From NCBI GenBank assembly GCA_030840415.1, contig JAVEEO010000031.1:1-8308 (forward strand): a stretch of DNA of 8,308 bases, given 5' to 3'. Shown here piece after piece: positions 1 through 7,069 of this stretch (positions within the stretch are counted from its first letter, which is position 1; every line of letters starts with the position of its first letter). A model generated the notes under the pieces. The model ran no database searches. It saw nothing but the letters and a program-made list of their open reading frames with translations, and had not been told where the DNA came from. The translations under genes and the position numbers were made by a program. This stretch comes from Pseudonocardiales bacterium. GTDB lineage: Bacteria; Actinomycetota; Actinomycetes; Mycobacteriales; Jatrophihabitantaceae.

Positions 1-13
1 TCGGGAGGCACCA
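1..13 (+). tRNA. possible 3' end of a tRNA (partial, cut by window start)
   Basis: The window opens with TCGGGAGGCACCA. Read as a tRNA end, 11-13 is the CCA tail, base 10 (A) the discriminator and 3-9 (GGGAGGC) the 3' strand of a 7-bp acceptor stem; bases 1-2 would close the T-stem. A strong hairpin starts 7 nt after the CCA, as expected for a tRNA terminator. In other actinobacteria (Streptomyces, mycobacteria) tRNA-Glu/Gln genes near gltX lie close to this IclR-leuCD locus, which fits, but that is recalled family context. Thirteen bases cannot give the anticodon or prove a tRNA; the 5' acceptor strand should read about GCCTCCC. Confidence 0.35.
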
Positions 14-19
14 GACGCT

Positions 20-57
20 GACGAAGGGGCAGTCGCACACGCGACTGCCCCTTCGTC
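20..57. terminator. perfect 17-bp hairpin, probable terminator
   Basis: GACGAAGGGGCAGTCGC (20-36) and its exact reverse complement (41-57) flank a 4-nt loop ACAC. There is no T-tract after it on either strand, which is common for actinobacterial terminators. It lies between the putative plus-strand tRNA end and the 3' end of the minus-strand iclR gene (stop at 104-106), so it could stop transcription from both sides. The stem is perfect and far longer than expected by chance; the terminator role is inferred from position. Confidence 0.8.
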
Positions 58-103
58 GTGCCCGGGTGTTGGGAGGCGTCATGCTCGGGTGTTGGGGGTC
101 TCC

Positions 104-808
104 TCAGCCCGGACGGCCCTGCAGGCGCTGGGCGGCCGCGGCCAGGATCGGGGCGAACCGCTGCCCGGGTGAGCGACCCAGCCGCTCGATCGGCCCGGAG
201 ATCGAGATCGCGGCCACCACCCGCCGGCCCCTGCCGAACACCGGAGCCGACACCGAGGCCACCCCCGCCTCGCGCTGACCGACCGACTGGGCCCAACCGC
301 GCCGGCGGACGTCGGCCAGCGAACGGTCACTGAACTCGGCCCGCTCCAGCAGCGCGGCCACCGTCTCGGCCGGCTCCCAGGCGCACAGCACCTGCGCGCC
401 GGAGCCCGCGGTCAGCGGCAACCGGGCACCGAGCGGGACCGTGGTACGCAGGCCGGTGGCCCGCTCGGCGGTGGCCACGCACACCCGTTCGAGCCCGTCA
501 CGGCGATAGAGCTGGGCGCTCTCGCCCGCGGTGTCGCGCAGCCAGGCCAGCACCTCGGCCGCCCGTTCCAGCAGCGGGTCGGCCGCGGCGGCAGCAAGTT
601 CGGCCAGCCGTGGGCCCGGCGTGAACCGGCCCTCGGCATCGCGGGCCAGCAGCCGGTGTACCTCCAGGGCCACGGCCAACCGGTGCGCGGTCGCGCGCGG
701 GATCCCGGTCCGTTCCACCAGTTCGGCCAGGCCCGCGGGCTCGGCCGCGGCGGCAGCGAGGATGGTCACGGACTTGTCGATAACGCCGATGCCGCTATGC
801 TGTCCCAT
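104..808 (-). CDS. IclR-family transcriptional regulator, NdgR/LtbR type
   Basis: The product is a 234-aa cytoplasmic DNA-binding protein. Residues about 8-60 form the IclR winged helix-turn-helix, with the HTH around 27-48 (LAELVERTGIPRATAHRL). From about 78 to the end is the effector-binding domain, closing with VAAISISGPIERLGRSPG, a typical IclR C-terminal pattern. Divergent placement beside leuCD is the arrangement of NdgR (Streptomyces) and LtbR (Corynebacterium), which control leucine and other amino-acid biosynthesis genes; LtbR represses leuB and leuCD. The ATG at 808-806 fits well because the protein starts just before the HTH, and a -10 box ends 7 nt upstream, so the mRNA is probably leaderless with no Shine-Dalgarno. 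Autoregulation is likely, since a palindrome lies inside its promoter. The effector is not visible from sequence. Confidence 0.93.
   Translation of the reverse strand: MGQHSGIGVIDKSVTILAAAAAEPAGLAELVERTGIPRATAHRLAVALEVHRLLARDAEGRFTPGPRLAELAAAAADPLLERAAEVLAWLRDTAGESAQLYRRDGLERVCVATAERATGLRTTVPLGARLPLTAGSGAQVLCAWEPAETVAALLERAEFSDRSLADVRRRGWAQSVGQREAGVASVSAPVFGRGRRVVAAISISGPIERLGRSPGQRFAPILAAAAQRLQGRPG
774..801 (+). promoter_or_regulatory. candidate leuC promoter
   Basis: TTGTCG (774-779) and TATGCT (796-801) are 16 nt apart on the plus strand, inside the 5' end of the divergent iclR gene. Transcription would start near 808, giving a leader of about 75 nt with the 824-838 palindrome downstream of the start, where a bound regulator could block elongation. 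An alternative -10 is TAATGT (829-834), but it has no recognisable -35. This site is a weak call. Confidence 0.35.
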
Positions 809-814
809 GAAGCG

Positions 815-843
815 ATACTACGTTCTCATAATGTGAGATTCAA
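815..843 (-). promoter_or_regulatory. iclR promoter, likely leaderless
   Basis: Read on the minus strand, TTGAAT (843-838) and TAGTAT (820-815) are separated by exactly 17 nt, a good match to the TTGNNN / TANNNT housekeeping consensus. Six nt then separate the -10 from the A of the iclR ATG at 808, so transcription would begin at or beside the start codon. No Shine-Dalgarno is present upstream of the gene, which agrees. The stretch is unusually AT-rich for this window. Confidence 0.65.
824..838. promoter_or_regulatory. palindrome, candidate IclR/NdgR operator
   Basis: TCTCA (824-828) and TGAGA (834-838) are perfect inverted arms around a 5-nt centre (TCTCATAATGTGAGA). It sits within the -35/-10 spacer of the iclR promoter and just upstream of leuC, so one bound regulator could affect both directions. 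The palindrome is seen directly; binding by the adjacent IclR protein is inferred. Confidence 0.55.
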
Positions 844-872
844 AATTAAACGGTAAGCATGCGGGAACGGCC

Positions 873-879
873 GGGAGGA
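873..879 (+). promoter_or_regulatory. leuC ribosome binding site
   Basis: GGGAGGA lies directly upstream of the GTG at 883 and has no counterpart before the upstream in-frame ATG at 859. It therefore decides the leuC start in favour of GTG 883. Confidence 0.7.
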
Positions 880-882
880 ACA

Positions 883-2280
883 GTGGGCAGCACGCTGGCG
901 GAGAAACTGTGGGAGCGCCACCTGGTACGCAGCGCACCCGGTGAGCCCGACCTGATCTACATCGACATGCACCTGATCCACGAGGTCACCAGCCCGCAGG
1001 CCTTCGATGGGCTGCGGCTGGCCGGCCGGCGGGTACGCCGGCCCGAGCTCACCCTGGCGACCGAGGATCACAACGTCCCCACCACCGACATCTTCGCCCC
1101 GATCGCCGACCCGGTCAGTCGCATCCAGGTCGAGACGCTGCGCAGCAACTGCGCGGAATTCGGCGTCGCGCTGTACTCGATGGGACATTCCGAGCAGGGC
1201 ATCGTGCACGTGATCGGCCCGCAGCTCGGCATCACCCAGCCCGGCATGACGCTGGTCTGCGGCGATTCGCACACCTCCACCCACGGTGCGTTCGGAGCTC
1301 TGGCCTTCGGCATCGGGACCAGCCAGGTGGAGCACGTGCTGGCCACCCAGACGCTGCCGCTGGAACGTCCCAGGACGATGGCGGTGACCGTCGAGGGCGA
1401 GTTGCAGCCCGGGGTCACCCCGAAGGACCTGATCCTGGCGCTGATCGCGCAGGTCGGCACCGGCGGCGGTCAGGGCTACATGGTGGAGTACCGCGGTGCG
1501 GCCTTCCGGCAGATGAGCATGGAAGGCCGGATGACCGTGTGCAACATGAGCATCGAGTGGGGCGCGCGGGCCGGGCTGATCGCTCCGGACCAGACCACCT
1601 TCGACTATCTGCGCGGCCGCCCGCATGCCCCGACCGGCGCCGACTGGGACGCCGCGGTGCAGGACTGGACCGGCCTGGTCACCGATCCCGACGCCGAGTT
1701 CGACGCCGAGGTCACCCTGGACGCCGCCGATATCAGCCCGTTCGTCACCTGGGGGACCAACCCCGGGCAGGGCGTGCCGCTGTCGGGCCGGGTGCCAGAC
1801 CCGGCCGAGTTCGCCACCGAGAGCGAGCGGGTCTCGGCGGAGAAGGCCTTGTCCTATATGGGATTGACCGCCGGCACGCCGGTGCGCGACATCAAGGTGG
1901 ACACGGTGTTCGTCGGATCCTGCACCAACGGCAGGATCGAGGACCTGCGGGCCACCGCCGACGTGCTGCGTGGCCGCAAGGTCGCCGACGGGGTGCGGAT
2001 GCTGGTGGTGCCGGGGTCGATGCGGGTGCGCGAGCAGGCCGAGCGGGAGGGCCTCGACGTGGTGTTCACCGAGGCGGGCGCCCAGTGGCGCCAGGCCGGT
2101 TGCTCGATGTGCCTGGGCATGAACCCCGATCAGCTCGCTGCGGGGGAGCGTAGCGCCTCGACGTCGAACCGCAATTTCGAGGGGCGCCAGGGCAAGGGCG
2201 GACGGACCCATCTGGTCTCGCCGCTGGTCGCGGCGGCTACCGCAATCACCGGGCACCTGGCCAGCCCGGCCGATCTGTAG
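883..2280 (+). CDS. leuC: 3-isopropylmalate dehydratase large subunit
   Basis: LeuC (465 aa from GTG 883) with LeuD isomerises 2-isopropylmalate to 3-isopropylmalate in leucine biosynthesis, in the cytoplasm, using a [4Fe-4S] cluster. Aconitase-family motifs are clear: [13 protein letters not shown] (about 126-138), [11 protein letters not shown] and [12 protein letters not shown]. The three cluster cysteines fall at 347, 407 and 410, as in classical LeuC, and the length matches the usual about 466 aa. An in-frame ATG at 859 would add 8 residues (MRERPGGT), but it has no Shine-Dalgarno, whereas GGGAGGA precedes GTG 883 and the protein from there ([13 protein letters not shown]) matches the normal LeuC N-terminus. 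It is followed after 11 nt by leuD, so the two are co-transcribed. It is probably controlled by the divergent IclR regulator. Confidence 0.97.
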   Translation: MGSTLAEKLWERHLVRSAPGEPDLIYIDMHLIHEVTSPQAFDGLRLAGRRVRRPELTLATEDHNVPTTDIFAPIADPVSRIQVETLRSNCAEFGVALYSMGHSEQGIVHVIGPQLGITQPGMTLVCGDSHTSTHGAFGALAFGIGTSQVEHVLATQTLPLERPRTMAVTVEGELQPGVTPKDLILALIAQVGTGGGQGYMVEYRGAAFRQMSMEGRMTVCNMSIEWGARAGLIAPDQTTFDYLRGRPHAPTGADWDAAVQDWTGLVTDPDAEFDAEVTLDAADISPFVTWGTNPGQGVPLSGRVPDPAEFATESERVSAEKALSYMGLTAGTPVRDIKVDTVFVGSCTNGRIEDLRATADVLRGRKVADGVRMLVVPGSMRVREQAEREGLDVVFTEAGAQWRQAGCSMCLGMNPDQLAAGERSASTSNRNFEGRQGKGGRTHLVSPLVAAATAITGHLASPADL

Positions 2281-2291
2281 GGGGTTTGACG

Positions 2292-2888
2292 ATGGACAAG
2301 TTCACCGTGCACACCGGCCGGGCCGTGCCGTTGCGGCGCAGCAATGTCGACACCGACCAGATCATCCCGGCGGTGTATCTGAAGCGGGTCACCCGGACCG
2401 GTTTCGCCGACGGGCTGTTCCAGGCCTGGCGTGCTTCCGAGGCGGACTTCGTGCTGAACCAGCAACGCTATGCGGGAGCATCGGTGCTGGTGGCGGGTCC
2501 GGACTTCGGCACCGGTTCCTCGCGCGAGCACGCGGTCTGGGCGCTCTGGGACTACGGCTTTCGGGTGGTGATTTCGTCGCGTTTCGCAGACATTTTCAGG
2601 GGCAATTCCCTCAAGGCCGGGTTGCTGACCGTGGTATTGCCGGAGAAGACCGTCCAGCGATTGCTCGATGACATCAGCGACGACCCACGGATCGAGGTCA
2701 CCATCGACCTGCTCGAGCGGCAGGTGCGCTGGCCGGGTGAGGTGCACGGCTTCGAACTCGACGACTACACCCGCTGGCGGTTGCTCGAGGGCTTGGACGA
2801 CATCGCGTTGACGTTGCGGGACACCGCCGCCATCGACAGCTACGAGCAGGCCCGCCCCTCCTGGCTGCCGGTGGCACCGAGCCGCTGA
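2292..2888 (+). CDS. leuD: 3-isopropylmalate dehydratase small subunit
   Basis: LeuD (198 aa) is the swivelling small subunit that completes the LeuC-LeuD isomerase. The N-terminal motif [13 protein letters not shown] is at about 18-30, and [10 protein letters not shown] (about 72-81) is followed by the [19 protein letters not shown] block; both are hallmarks of the bacterial family. ATG 2292 is preferred because AGGGGG at 2279-2284 lies about 7 nt upstream; a TTG at 2286 would be nearly on top of that site. The Shine-Dalgarno overlaps the leuC stop codon, which suggests translational coupling and balanced subunit synthesis. After its stop at 2888 there are 145 nt before hup, with no clear terminator. 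Confidence 0.97.
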   Translation: MDKFTVHTGRAVPLRRSNVDTDQIIPAVYLKRVTRTGFADGLFQAWRASEADFVLNQQRYAGASVLVAGPDFGTGSSREHAVWALWDYGFRVVISSRFADIFRGNSLKAGLLTVVLPEKTVQRLLDDISDDPRIEVTIDLLERQVRWPGEVHGFELDDYTRWRLLEGLDDIALTLRDTAAIDSYEQARPSWLPVAPSR

Positions 2889-2956
2889 GCCGGCAGTTGC
2901 CGGTACCCGGGACACCGATCCGCCCGAGATAATGCCTGCGACACAAGCCGATCGCG

Positions 2957-2985
2957 TTGTTTCTGGAGCGTCCACGCCTTACCGT
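2957..2985 (+). promoter_or_regulatory. candidate hup promoter
   Basis: TTGTTT (2957-2962) and TACCGT (2980-2985) are 17 nt apart and match TTGNNN / TANNNT. Transcription would begin near 2992, about 42 nt before the hup start. This would let hup be expressed independently of leuCD, as expected for an abundant nucleoid protein. An AT-rich GATAAT at 2928-2933 is another -10 candidate but lacks a -35. Confidence 0.45.
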
Positions 2986-3033
2986 TCGTCGTGAGGTTGG
3001 CCACGTTGGCTGACCGGCGTCCGGGGAGGACAC

Positions 3034-3861
3034 GTGAACAAGGCTCAGTTCATCGAGGCGCTGGCGAGCCGGCTCGGCTCCGACAAGAAGGCTGCCGGCA
3101 TCGCACTCGACGCCGTGCTCGACGAGATCTACGCCGTCGTGGTCAAGGGGGAGAAGCTGGCGCTGACCGGTTTCGGCGCCTTCGAAAAGCGTGACCGGAG
3201 CGCGCGGACGGCACGCAACCCCGCTACCGGCGCGAGCGTCAAGGTCAAGAAGACCTCGGTTCCCGCCTTCCGTGCCGGGGCGGAGTTCAAGGCTGTGACC
3301 AGCGGGGCCAAGAAGCTGCCCAAGGCCACCCCCGTCAAAGCGACCTTGCTGACGAGGGGCACCAAGGCCGCTGCCGCCAGCAAGGCTCCCGCCACCAAGG
3401 CCGCTGCTGCCAGCAAGTCCAGCGCTGCCAAGGCTGCCGCTCCCGGCAAGTCAACGGCTACCAAGACGGCACCGAGCAAGACAGCGGCCACCAAGACGGC
3501 CAGCAGGACAACGGCCAGCAAGACAGCGGCCAGCAAGACCGCGGCCCAGGTGCCGGCCGCCAAGACGACCGCGACCAAGGCCGCCAGCAGGTCCAGCGCT
3601 GCCAAGGATGTCGCTCCCAGCAAGGCAACGGCCACCAAGACCGCTGCCAGCAAGGCAGCTCCGGCCAAACGAGCCGCGAGCAAGGCCACCGCGAGCAAGG
3701 CAACGGCCACCAAGGCAACGGCCGCCAAGGCAACGGCCACCAAGGCTTCAGCGAGCAAGGCCACCGCGAGCAAGGCAACGGCCGCCAAGGCCAGCCCAGC
3801 ACCGGCCGGCGTGCCGGCGAAGAAGGCCGGCCGGCGGGCACCGGCCAAGCGGTCCGGCTGA
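3034..3861 (+). CDS. hup: HU-family nucleoid protein with long Lys/Ala-rich tail
   Basis: This 275-aa DNA-binding protein organises the nucleoid. Residues 1 to about 92 form a complete HU fold (MNKAQFIEALASRLGSDKKA at the start; signature GFGAFEKRDRSARTARNPAT at 46-65; TSVPAFRAGAEFKAVTSGAKKLP after it). The remaining about 183 residues are nearly all Ala, Lys, Ser and Thr with scattered Arg/Pro, in AxK-type five-residue repeats; I see a single acidic residue (the Asp of AAKDVAPS). This matches the histone H1-like tail of actinobacterial HupB/HupS, but is longer than the tails I recall (M. tuberculosis HupB is about 214 aa in total). GTG 3034 is preceded by GGGGAGGA (3023-3030), which fixes the start. 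It converges on mutT1, with about 100 nt of 14-bp repeats between them. Confidence 0.96.
   Translation: MNKAQFIEALASRLGSDKKAAGIALDAVLDEIYAVVVKGEKLALTGFGAFEKRDRSARTARNPATGASVKVKKTSVPAFRAGAEFKAVTSGAKKLPKATPVKATLLTRGTKAAAASKAPATKAAAASKSSAAKAAAPGKSTATKTAPSKTAATKTASRTTASKTAASKTAAQVPAAKTTATKAASRSSAAKDVAPSKATATKTAASKAAPAKRAASKATASKATATKATAAKATATKASASKATASKATAAKASPAPAGVPAKKAGRRAPAKRSG
3418..3644 (+). repeat. internal duplication in the hup tail (58-codon spacing)
   Basis: The 53 bases at 3418-3470 and 3592-3644 match at 47 positions by direct alignment and are 174 bp (58 codons) apart. The encoded segments are SSAAKAAAPGKSTATKT and SSAAKDVAPSKATATKT. The spacing is in frame, suggesting that the tail grew partly by duplication of a larger block as well as by short-unit slippage. 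Confidence 0.75.
3676..3795 (+). repeat. eight 15-bp tandem units in the hup tail
   Basis: Eight consecutive 15-bp units, each a variant of gcgagcaaggccacc or gccaccaaggcaacg, encode ASKAT, ATKAT and AAKAT pentapeptides. Within them a 33-bp stretch is perfectly repeated at 3676-3708 and 3751-3783, five units apart. The near identity at DNA level, including synonymous positions, indicates recent unit gain rather than only protein-level selection. Confidence 0.9.
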
Positions 3862-3874
3862 CCGGGCGCAGACA

Positions 3875-3980
3875 GGCTCAGCCAAACCGGCTCAGCCAAA
3901 CCGGCTCAGCCGAACCGGCTCAGCCGAACGGGCTCAGCTAGACGGGCGAAGCCATGTCGGTTCAGCCGTACGGGCTCGGG
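3875..3980. repeat. 14-bp tandem array A between hup and mutT1
   Basis: Units of 14 bp start at 3875, 3889, 3903, 3917, 3931, 3945 and 3959, with a partial eighth at 3973. The first two are identical (GGCTCAGCCAAACC); the next read GGCTCAGCCGAACC, GGCTCAGCCGAACG and GGCTCAGCTAGACG. Unit six is diverged and unit seven is GGTTCAGCCGTACG. Some units create the small palindrome CGGCTCAGCCG. The array fills the convergent gap and runs into the mutT1 coding end, whose stop (complement of TCA 3962-3964) is part of unit seven. It may also serve as the transcription stop between the converging genes, but no long stem is present. Confidence 0.92.
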
Positions 3981-4849
3981 TAATAGTCGGCCGCCGCCAC
4001 GCCACGCTCGGCGACCGACAGCGCCCACGCCGAACCCTTGCGGCACGGATACGGCGCTCCTGGCACCTCGAGCCGCTCCAGCAGTCCCGGAATGGCCCCG
4101 CCCTGGCTGCAGATCAGCGTCGTCCCCGGCTGTTCCAGTTGTTCCCGAACTGCTGCCAGAGCCGCCTCCGGGTCCTGTTCCCATGCCTCGTCGGACAGCG
4201 CGGCCACCGTGTGCACCCGCAAGCCGGTCCGGTCGGCCAGCGGCTGGACGGTCTGCTCGCAGCGCACCCGGTCGGCGGCCAGCACCCGCTGCGGGTTGAA
4301 CGCGGCCAGTACCGGCACCGACCCGCTGGCCTGCCGGCGGCCGATCTTGTCCAATGGCCGCAGCCGATCGTCACCGCGGTAGGTGGACCGCTTGCCGGCC
4401 CTGGCATGCCGCACCAGCAGCAGCGTCCGGGTGTCGGACGGCAGCCGGGCGAAATCGGCCAGCACCCCACGATCGGCCGGGTAGCTCAGCTGCTGGGTCG
4501 CCTCGGCCACCGTCGCCCAGCGCAGCCGGTCCACCTCGTCGCCGGGCAGGTGCTGGCCGCCGCGGTAGCGCATCGCCCAGTACGAGACCCGCTTGACCGC
4601 ATCGGGACCGAACGGATATTCCACCGAGGTCAGCCGCCGGCCGGCCTCGACCTGGGCGCCGGTCTCCTCCTCGACCTCGCGGGCGGCGGCCACCAGCGGA
4701 TGCTCGCCCAGGTGCAGTTTGCCCTTGGGCAGCGTCCAATCCTCATACCGTGGCCGGTGTACCACTGCCACCAGCACCCGGGCACCGTCCTGGCGCCACA
4801 ACACCCCGCCGGCTGCCGGAGTGGCTCGGCGCTGTGCCGCCCCGCTCAC
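3962..4849 (-). CDS. mutT1: MutT1-type Nudix hydrolase fused to histidine phosphatase domain
   Basis: This 295-aa two-domain cytoplasmic protein resembles mycobacterial MutT1 (Rv2985), which removes 8-oxo-dGTP and related nucleotides and can act on diadenosine polyphosphates. Residues about 12-135 are the Nudix domain, with a full Nudix box at 43-65 (GKLHLGE-x7-REVEEETGA). From about 141 a histidine-phosphatase domain starts with [12 protein letters not shown] (His148). Its later motif is [11 protein letters not shown], with Gln249 where many of the superfamily have His. The GTG at 4849-4847 overlaps the ppk stop as GTGA, implying translational coupling; an in-frame ATG at 4924 would overlap ppk by 79 nt and adds sequence unlike the family ([15 protein letters not shown]). 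The last codons and the stop lie in the 14-bp repeat array. Confidence 0.92.
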   Translation of the reverse strand: MSGAAQRRATPAAGGVLWRQDGARVLVAVVHRPRYEDWTLPKGKLHLGEHPLVAAAREVEEETGAQVEAGRRLTSVEYPFGPDAVKRVSYWAMRYRGGQHLPGDEVDRLRWATVAEATQQLSYPADRGVLADFARLPSDTRTLLLVRHARAGKRSTYRGDDRLRPLDKIGRRQASGSVPVLAAFNPQRVLAADRVRCEQTVQPLADRTGLRVHTVAALSDEAWEQDPEAALAAVREQLEQPGTTLICSQGGAIPGLLERLEVPGAPYPCRKGSAWALSVAERGVAAADYYPSPYG

Positions 4850-6990
4850 GCGCCGCGGGAGGCGAGCCGGGCGAGCAGGACCTGCTGATAGTCCAACGAC
4901 CTCGGTCCGCCGCGGCGCACCCACTGGTCGTCGGCCTGCAACTCCCAGGCCACGGTCTCGGGATCGAAGGCCAGATCCAGCGTGGTGCGCAGCTGATCGG
5001 CGTTGGGGCCGGTGACCTGGGTGAGCACCTCGACCCGGCGGTCGAGGTTGCGGTGCATCAGGTCCGCCGAGCCGATCCAGTATTCGGGCTGGCCGTCATT
5101 GGCGAAGTAGAAGATCCGTGAGTGTTCCAGGAAGCGGCCGAGGATCGCGCGAACCGTGATGTTCTCGCTCAGCCCAGGCACGCCCGCCTTGATGGTGCAG
5201 AAGGTCCGCACCATCAGCTCCACCCGGACGCCGGCCTGCGAGGCCCGGTACAGCGCATCGATCAGCGCTTCGTCCACCAGGTGGTTGCACTTGATCTGGA
5301 TGTGCGCGTCTCGGCCGGCCTGGGCATGGGAGATCTCGCGCTCGATGCGGGTCAGCAGCCCCGGCCGCAGTCCCTGCGGGGCGACCAGCAGCGTCCGGTA
5401 CTCGGTCTGGCGGGAGTAGCCGGTCAGCACGTTGAACAGGTCGGTCAGATCCGCGCAGATCCTTTCGTCGGCAGTGAAGAGTCCCAGGTCCTCGTACAGC
5501 CGGGCGGTCTTCGGGTGGTAGTTGCCCGTGCCGATATGGGCGTAGCGGCGCAGCGAACCGCCTTCCTGCCGGACCACCAGCGAGGTTTTGCAGTGCGTCT
5601 TCAGGCCCACCAGGCCGTACACCACGTGGCAACCGGCCCGCTCCAGCGCCCTGGCCCACTTGATGTTGGCCTGCTCGTCGAATCGCGCCTTGATCTCGAC
5701 CAGCACCATCACCTGCTTGCCGGCCTGGGCGGCGTCGATCAGCGCGTCCACGATGGGGGAATCGCCGGAGGTGCGGTACAGGGTCTGCTTGATGGCCAGC
5801 ACATTCGGATCGGCCGCGGCCTGCTCGATGAAGCGCTGCACGCTGGTGGCGAAGGACTCGTAGGGATGGTGCACCAGCACGTCTCCGTCGCGCAGCGTGG
5901 CGAACACCGACTTCGGCGTCTCGCCGTCTACGAAGCGCGGATGGGTGGCCGGCACGAACGGTTTCTCCTTCAGCGACGGCCGATCCAGTTCGTAGACCTG
6001 CCAGAGCGCGGTGAGATCGAGCAGTCCGGATACCCGCAGCACCTCATCCGGCTGGACGTCGATCTCGCTGGTGAGCAGGTCGAGCACCTCGTCGGCGATG
6101 TTGTCGGCCACCTCCAGCCGCACCGCCGGGCCGAACCGGCGCCGGACCAGCTCGCGCTCCAACGCCTGCAGCAGGTCCTCGTCGCGGTCCTCGTCCACCT
6201 CGAAGTCGGTGTTGCGGGTGACCCGGAACAGGTGGTGCTGGACGATCTCCATGCCGGGGAACAGCGCCGACAGGTGGGCGGCGATCAACTCCTCCAACGG
6301 CAGGAACCCCGCCGAGTCCGGGGTCTTGCCGACCACCACGAACCGCGCGACGTTGTTGGGCACCTTCACCCGGGCGAACTTGTCGAGCTCGGAACCCGGT
6401 TCGCGGACCAGCACCGCCAGGTTCAGCGACAGCCCGGAGATGTAGGGGAACGGGTGGGCCGGATCGACCGCGAGCGGGGTGAGCACCGGAAAGATCTTGG
6501 AATGGAAGTACTCGGTCAGTTCCTGCTGCTGGTCGGCGTCCAGGTGCTCCCAGCTCAGGATCCGGATGCCCTCGGCGGCCAGGGCCGGCTCGACGTCCGC
6601 GCCGAAGCAGCGGGCCTGCCGCGCCACCAGCTCGCGGCTGCGCTCACCGATCATGGTCAGTGTCTCGCTGGTGGTGTGCCCGTCCGGGCCGCGCACCGCC
6701 AGCCCCATCTCCAGCCGCCGCTTCAGTCCCGCCACCCGCACCATGTAGAACTCGTCCAGGTTGCTGGCGAAGATGGCCAGGAACTTCATCCGTTCCAGCA
6801 GCGGCTGCCGCCGGTCCTCGGCAAGTGCCAGCACCCGGGCGTTGAAGTTCAGCCAGGACATCTCGCGGTTGGAGAACCGGCCATCGGGAAGCGGCTCGGC
6901 CCGCGGCTCGGTTCCGGCCTGACCCTCGGCCTCGGATTCGGTCCCGGCAGAGCCGGCCGGAGAGGGCGCGGAGGCAACGGTGTCAGTCAT
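4846..6990 (-). CDS. ppk: polyphosphate kinase 1
   Basis: PPK1 (714 aa) reversibly transfers the terminal phosphate of ATP to inorganic polyphosphate. After a low-complexity acidic N-terminus of about 37 residues comes the N domain ([21 protein letters not shown], then [20 protein letters not shown]), the middle domain with [18 protein letters not shown], and the two phospholipase-D-like C-terminal domains. [20 protein letters not shown] carries the expected autophosphorylated histidine (His485), and [10 protein letters not shown] carries the second conserved histidine (His623). [13 protein letters not shown] is also typical. ATG 6990-6988 has only a weak Shine-Dalgarno. Its stop overlaps the mutT1 start as GTGA. 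Upstream, 124 nt including tandem array B separate it from fbiD on the same strand, so it may be read with fbiD or from its own promoter. Confidence 0.97.
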   Translation of the reverse strand: MTDTVASAPSPAGSAGTESEAEGQAGTEPRAEPLPDGRFSNREMSWLNFNARVLALAEDRRQPLLERMKFLAIFASNLDEFYMVRVAGLKRRLEMGLAVRGPDGHTTSETLTMIGERSRELVARQARCFGADVEPALAAEGIRILSWEHLDADQQQELTEYFHSKIFPVLTPLAVDPAHPFPYISGLSLNLAVLVREPGSELDKFARVKVPNNVARFVVVGKTPDSAGFLPLEELIAAHLSALFPGMEIVQHHLFRVTRNTDFEVDEDRDEDLLQALERELVRRRFGPAVRLEVADNIADEVLDLLTSEIDVQPDEVLRVSGLLDLTALWQVYELDRPSLKEKPFVPATHPRFVDGETPKSVFATLRDGDVLVHHPYESFATSVQRFIEQAAADPNVLAIKQTLYRTSGDSPIVDALIDAAQAGKQVMVLVEIKARFDEQANIKWARALERAGCHVVYGLVGLKTHCKTSLVVRQEGGSLRRYAHIGTGNYHPKTARLYEDLGLFTADERICADLTDLFNVLTGYSRQTEYRTLLVAPQGLRPGLLTRIEREISHAQAGRDAHIQIKCNHLVDEALIDALYRASQAGVRVELMVRTFCTIKAGVPGLSENITVRAILGRFLEHSRIFYFANDGQPEYWIGSADLMHRNLDRRVEVLTQVTGPNADQLRTTLDLAFDPETVAWELQADDQWVRRGGPRSLDYQQVLLARLASRGA

Positions 6991-6998
6991 AGCGCCAT

Positions 6999-7063
6999 TC
7001 TGCCGCCGCGGCCCATGGAAACCGAATGCACCGGACGAACTGCCCGGCGGGGGCGGCGGCAGA
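6999..7063 (-). promoter_or_regulatory. 11-bp inverted repeat in the ppk leader
   Basis: TCTGCCGCCGC (6999-7009) and GCGGCGGCAGA (7053-7063) are perfect reverse complements separated by 43 nt. The ppk-proximal arm lies 9-19 nt upstream of the ppk ATG, where the ribosome would bind, so folding in the mRNA could limit access. The triplet-like composition makes chance pairing more likely than for a mixed stem. The regulatory role is speculative. Confidence 0.35.
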
Positions 7064-7069
7064 CCCAGC

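Noticed and set aside
63..96. Direct repeat CGGGTGTTGGG at 63-73 and 86-96
   Set aside because: Only two short copies in GC-rich spacer; no function or link to the 14-bp family.
859..882. Upstream ATG start for leuC
   Set aside because: It has no Shine-Dalgarno, while GGGAGGA precedes GTG 883, which also gives the normal LeuC N-terminus and length.
826..2256. 476-codon open frame on the minus strand opposite leuC
   Set aside because: Mirror of the strongly codon-biased leuC; the product is rich in His, Arg and Gly without recognisable motifs.
2890..2903. CCGGCA-gt-TGCCGG inverted repeat after leuD as a terminator
   Set aside because: A loop of 2 nt (or a 5-bp stem with 4-nt loop) is too weak to support a terminator call.
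3129..3899. 256-codon minus-strand frame opposite hup, rich in Ala/Leu/Val and resembling a membrane protein
   Set aside because: The apparent hydrophobicity is the complement of Lys/Ala/Thr codons in the hup tail; HU on the plus strand is certain.
3608..4888. 426-codon plus-strand frame from within hup across the array into mutT1
   Set aside because: It exists because the array lacks plus-strand stops in this frame; it overlaps hup and is antisense to mutT1, and has no motifs.
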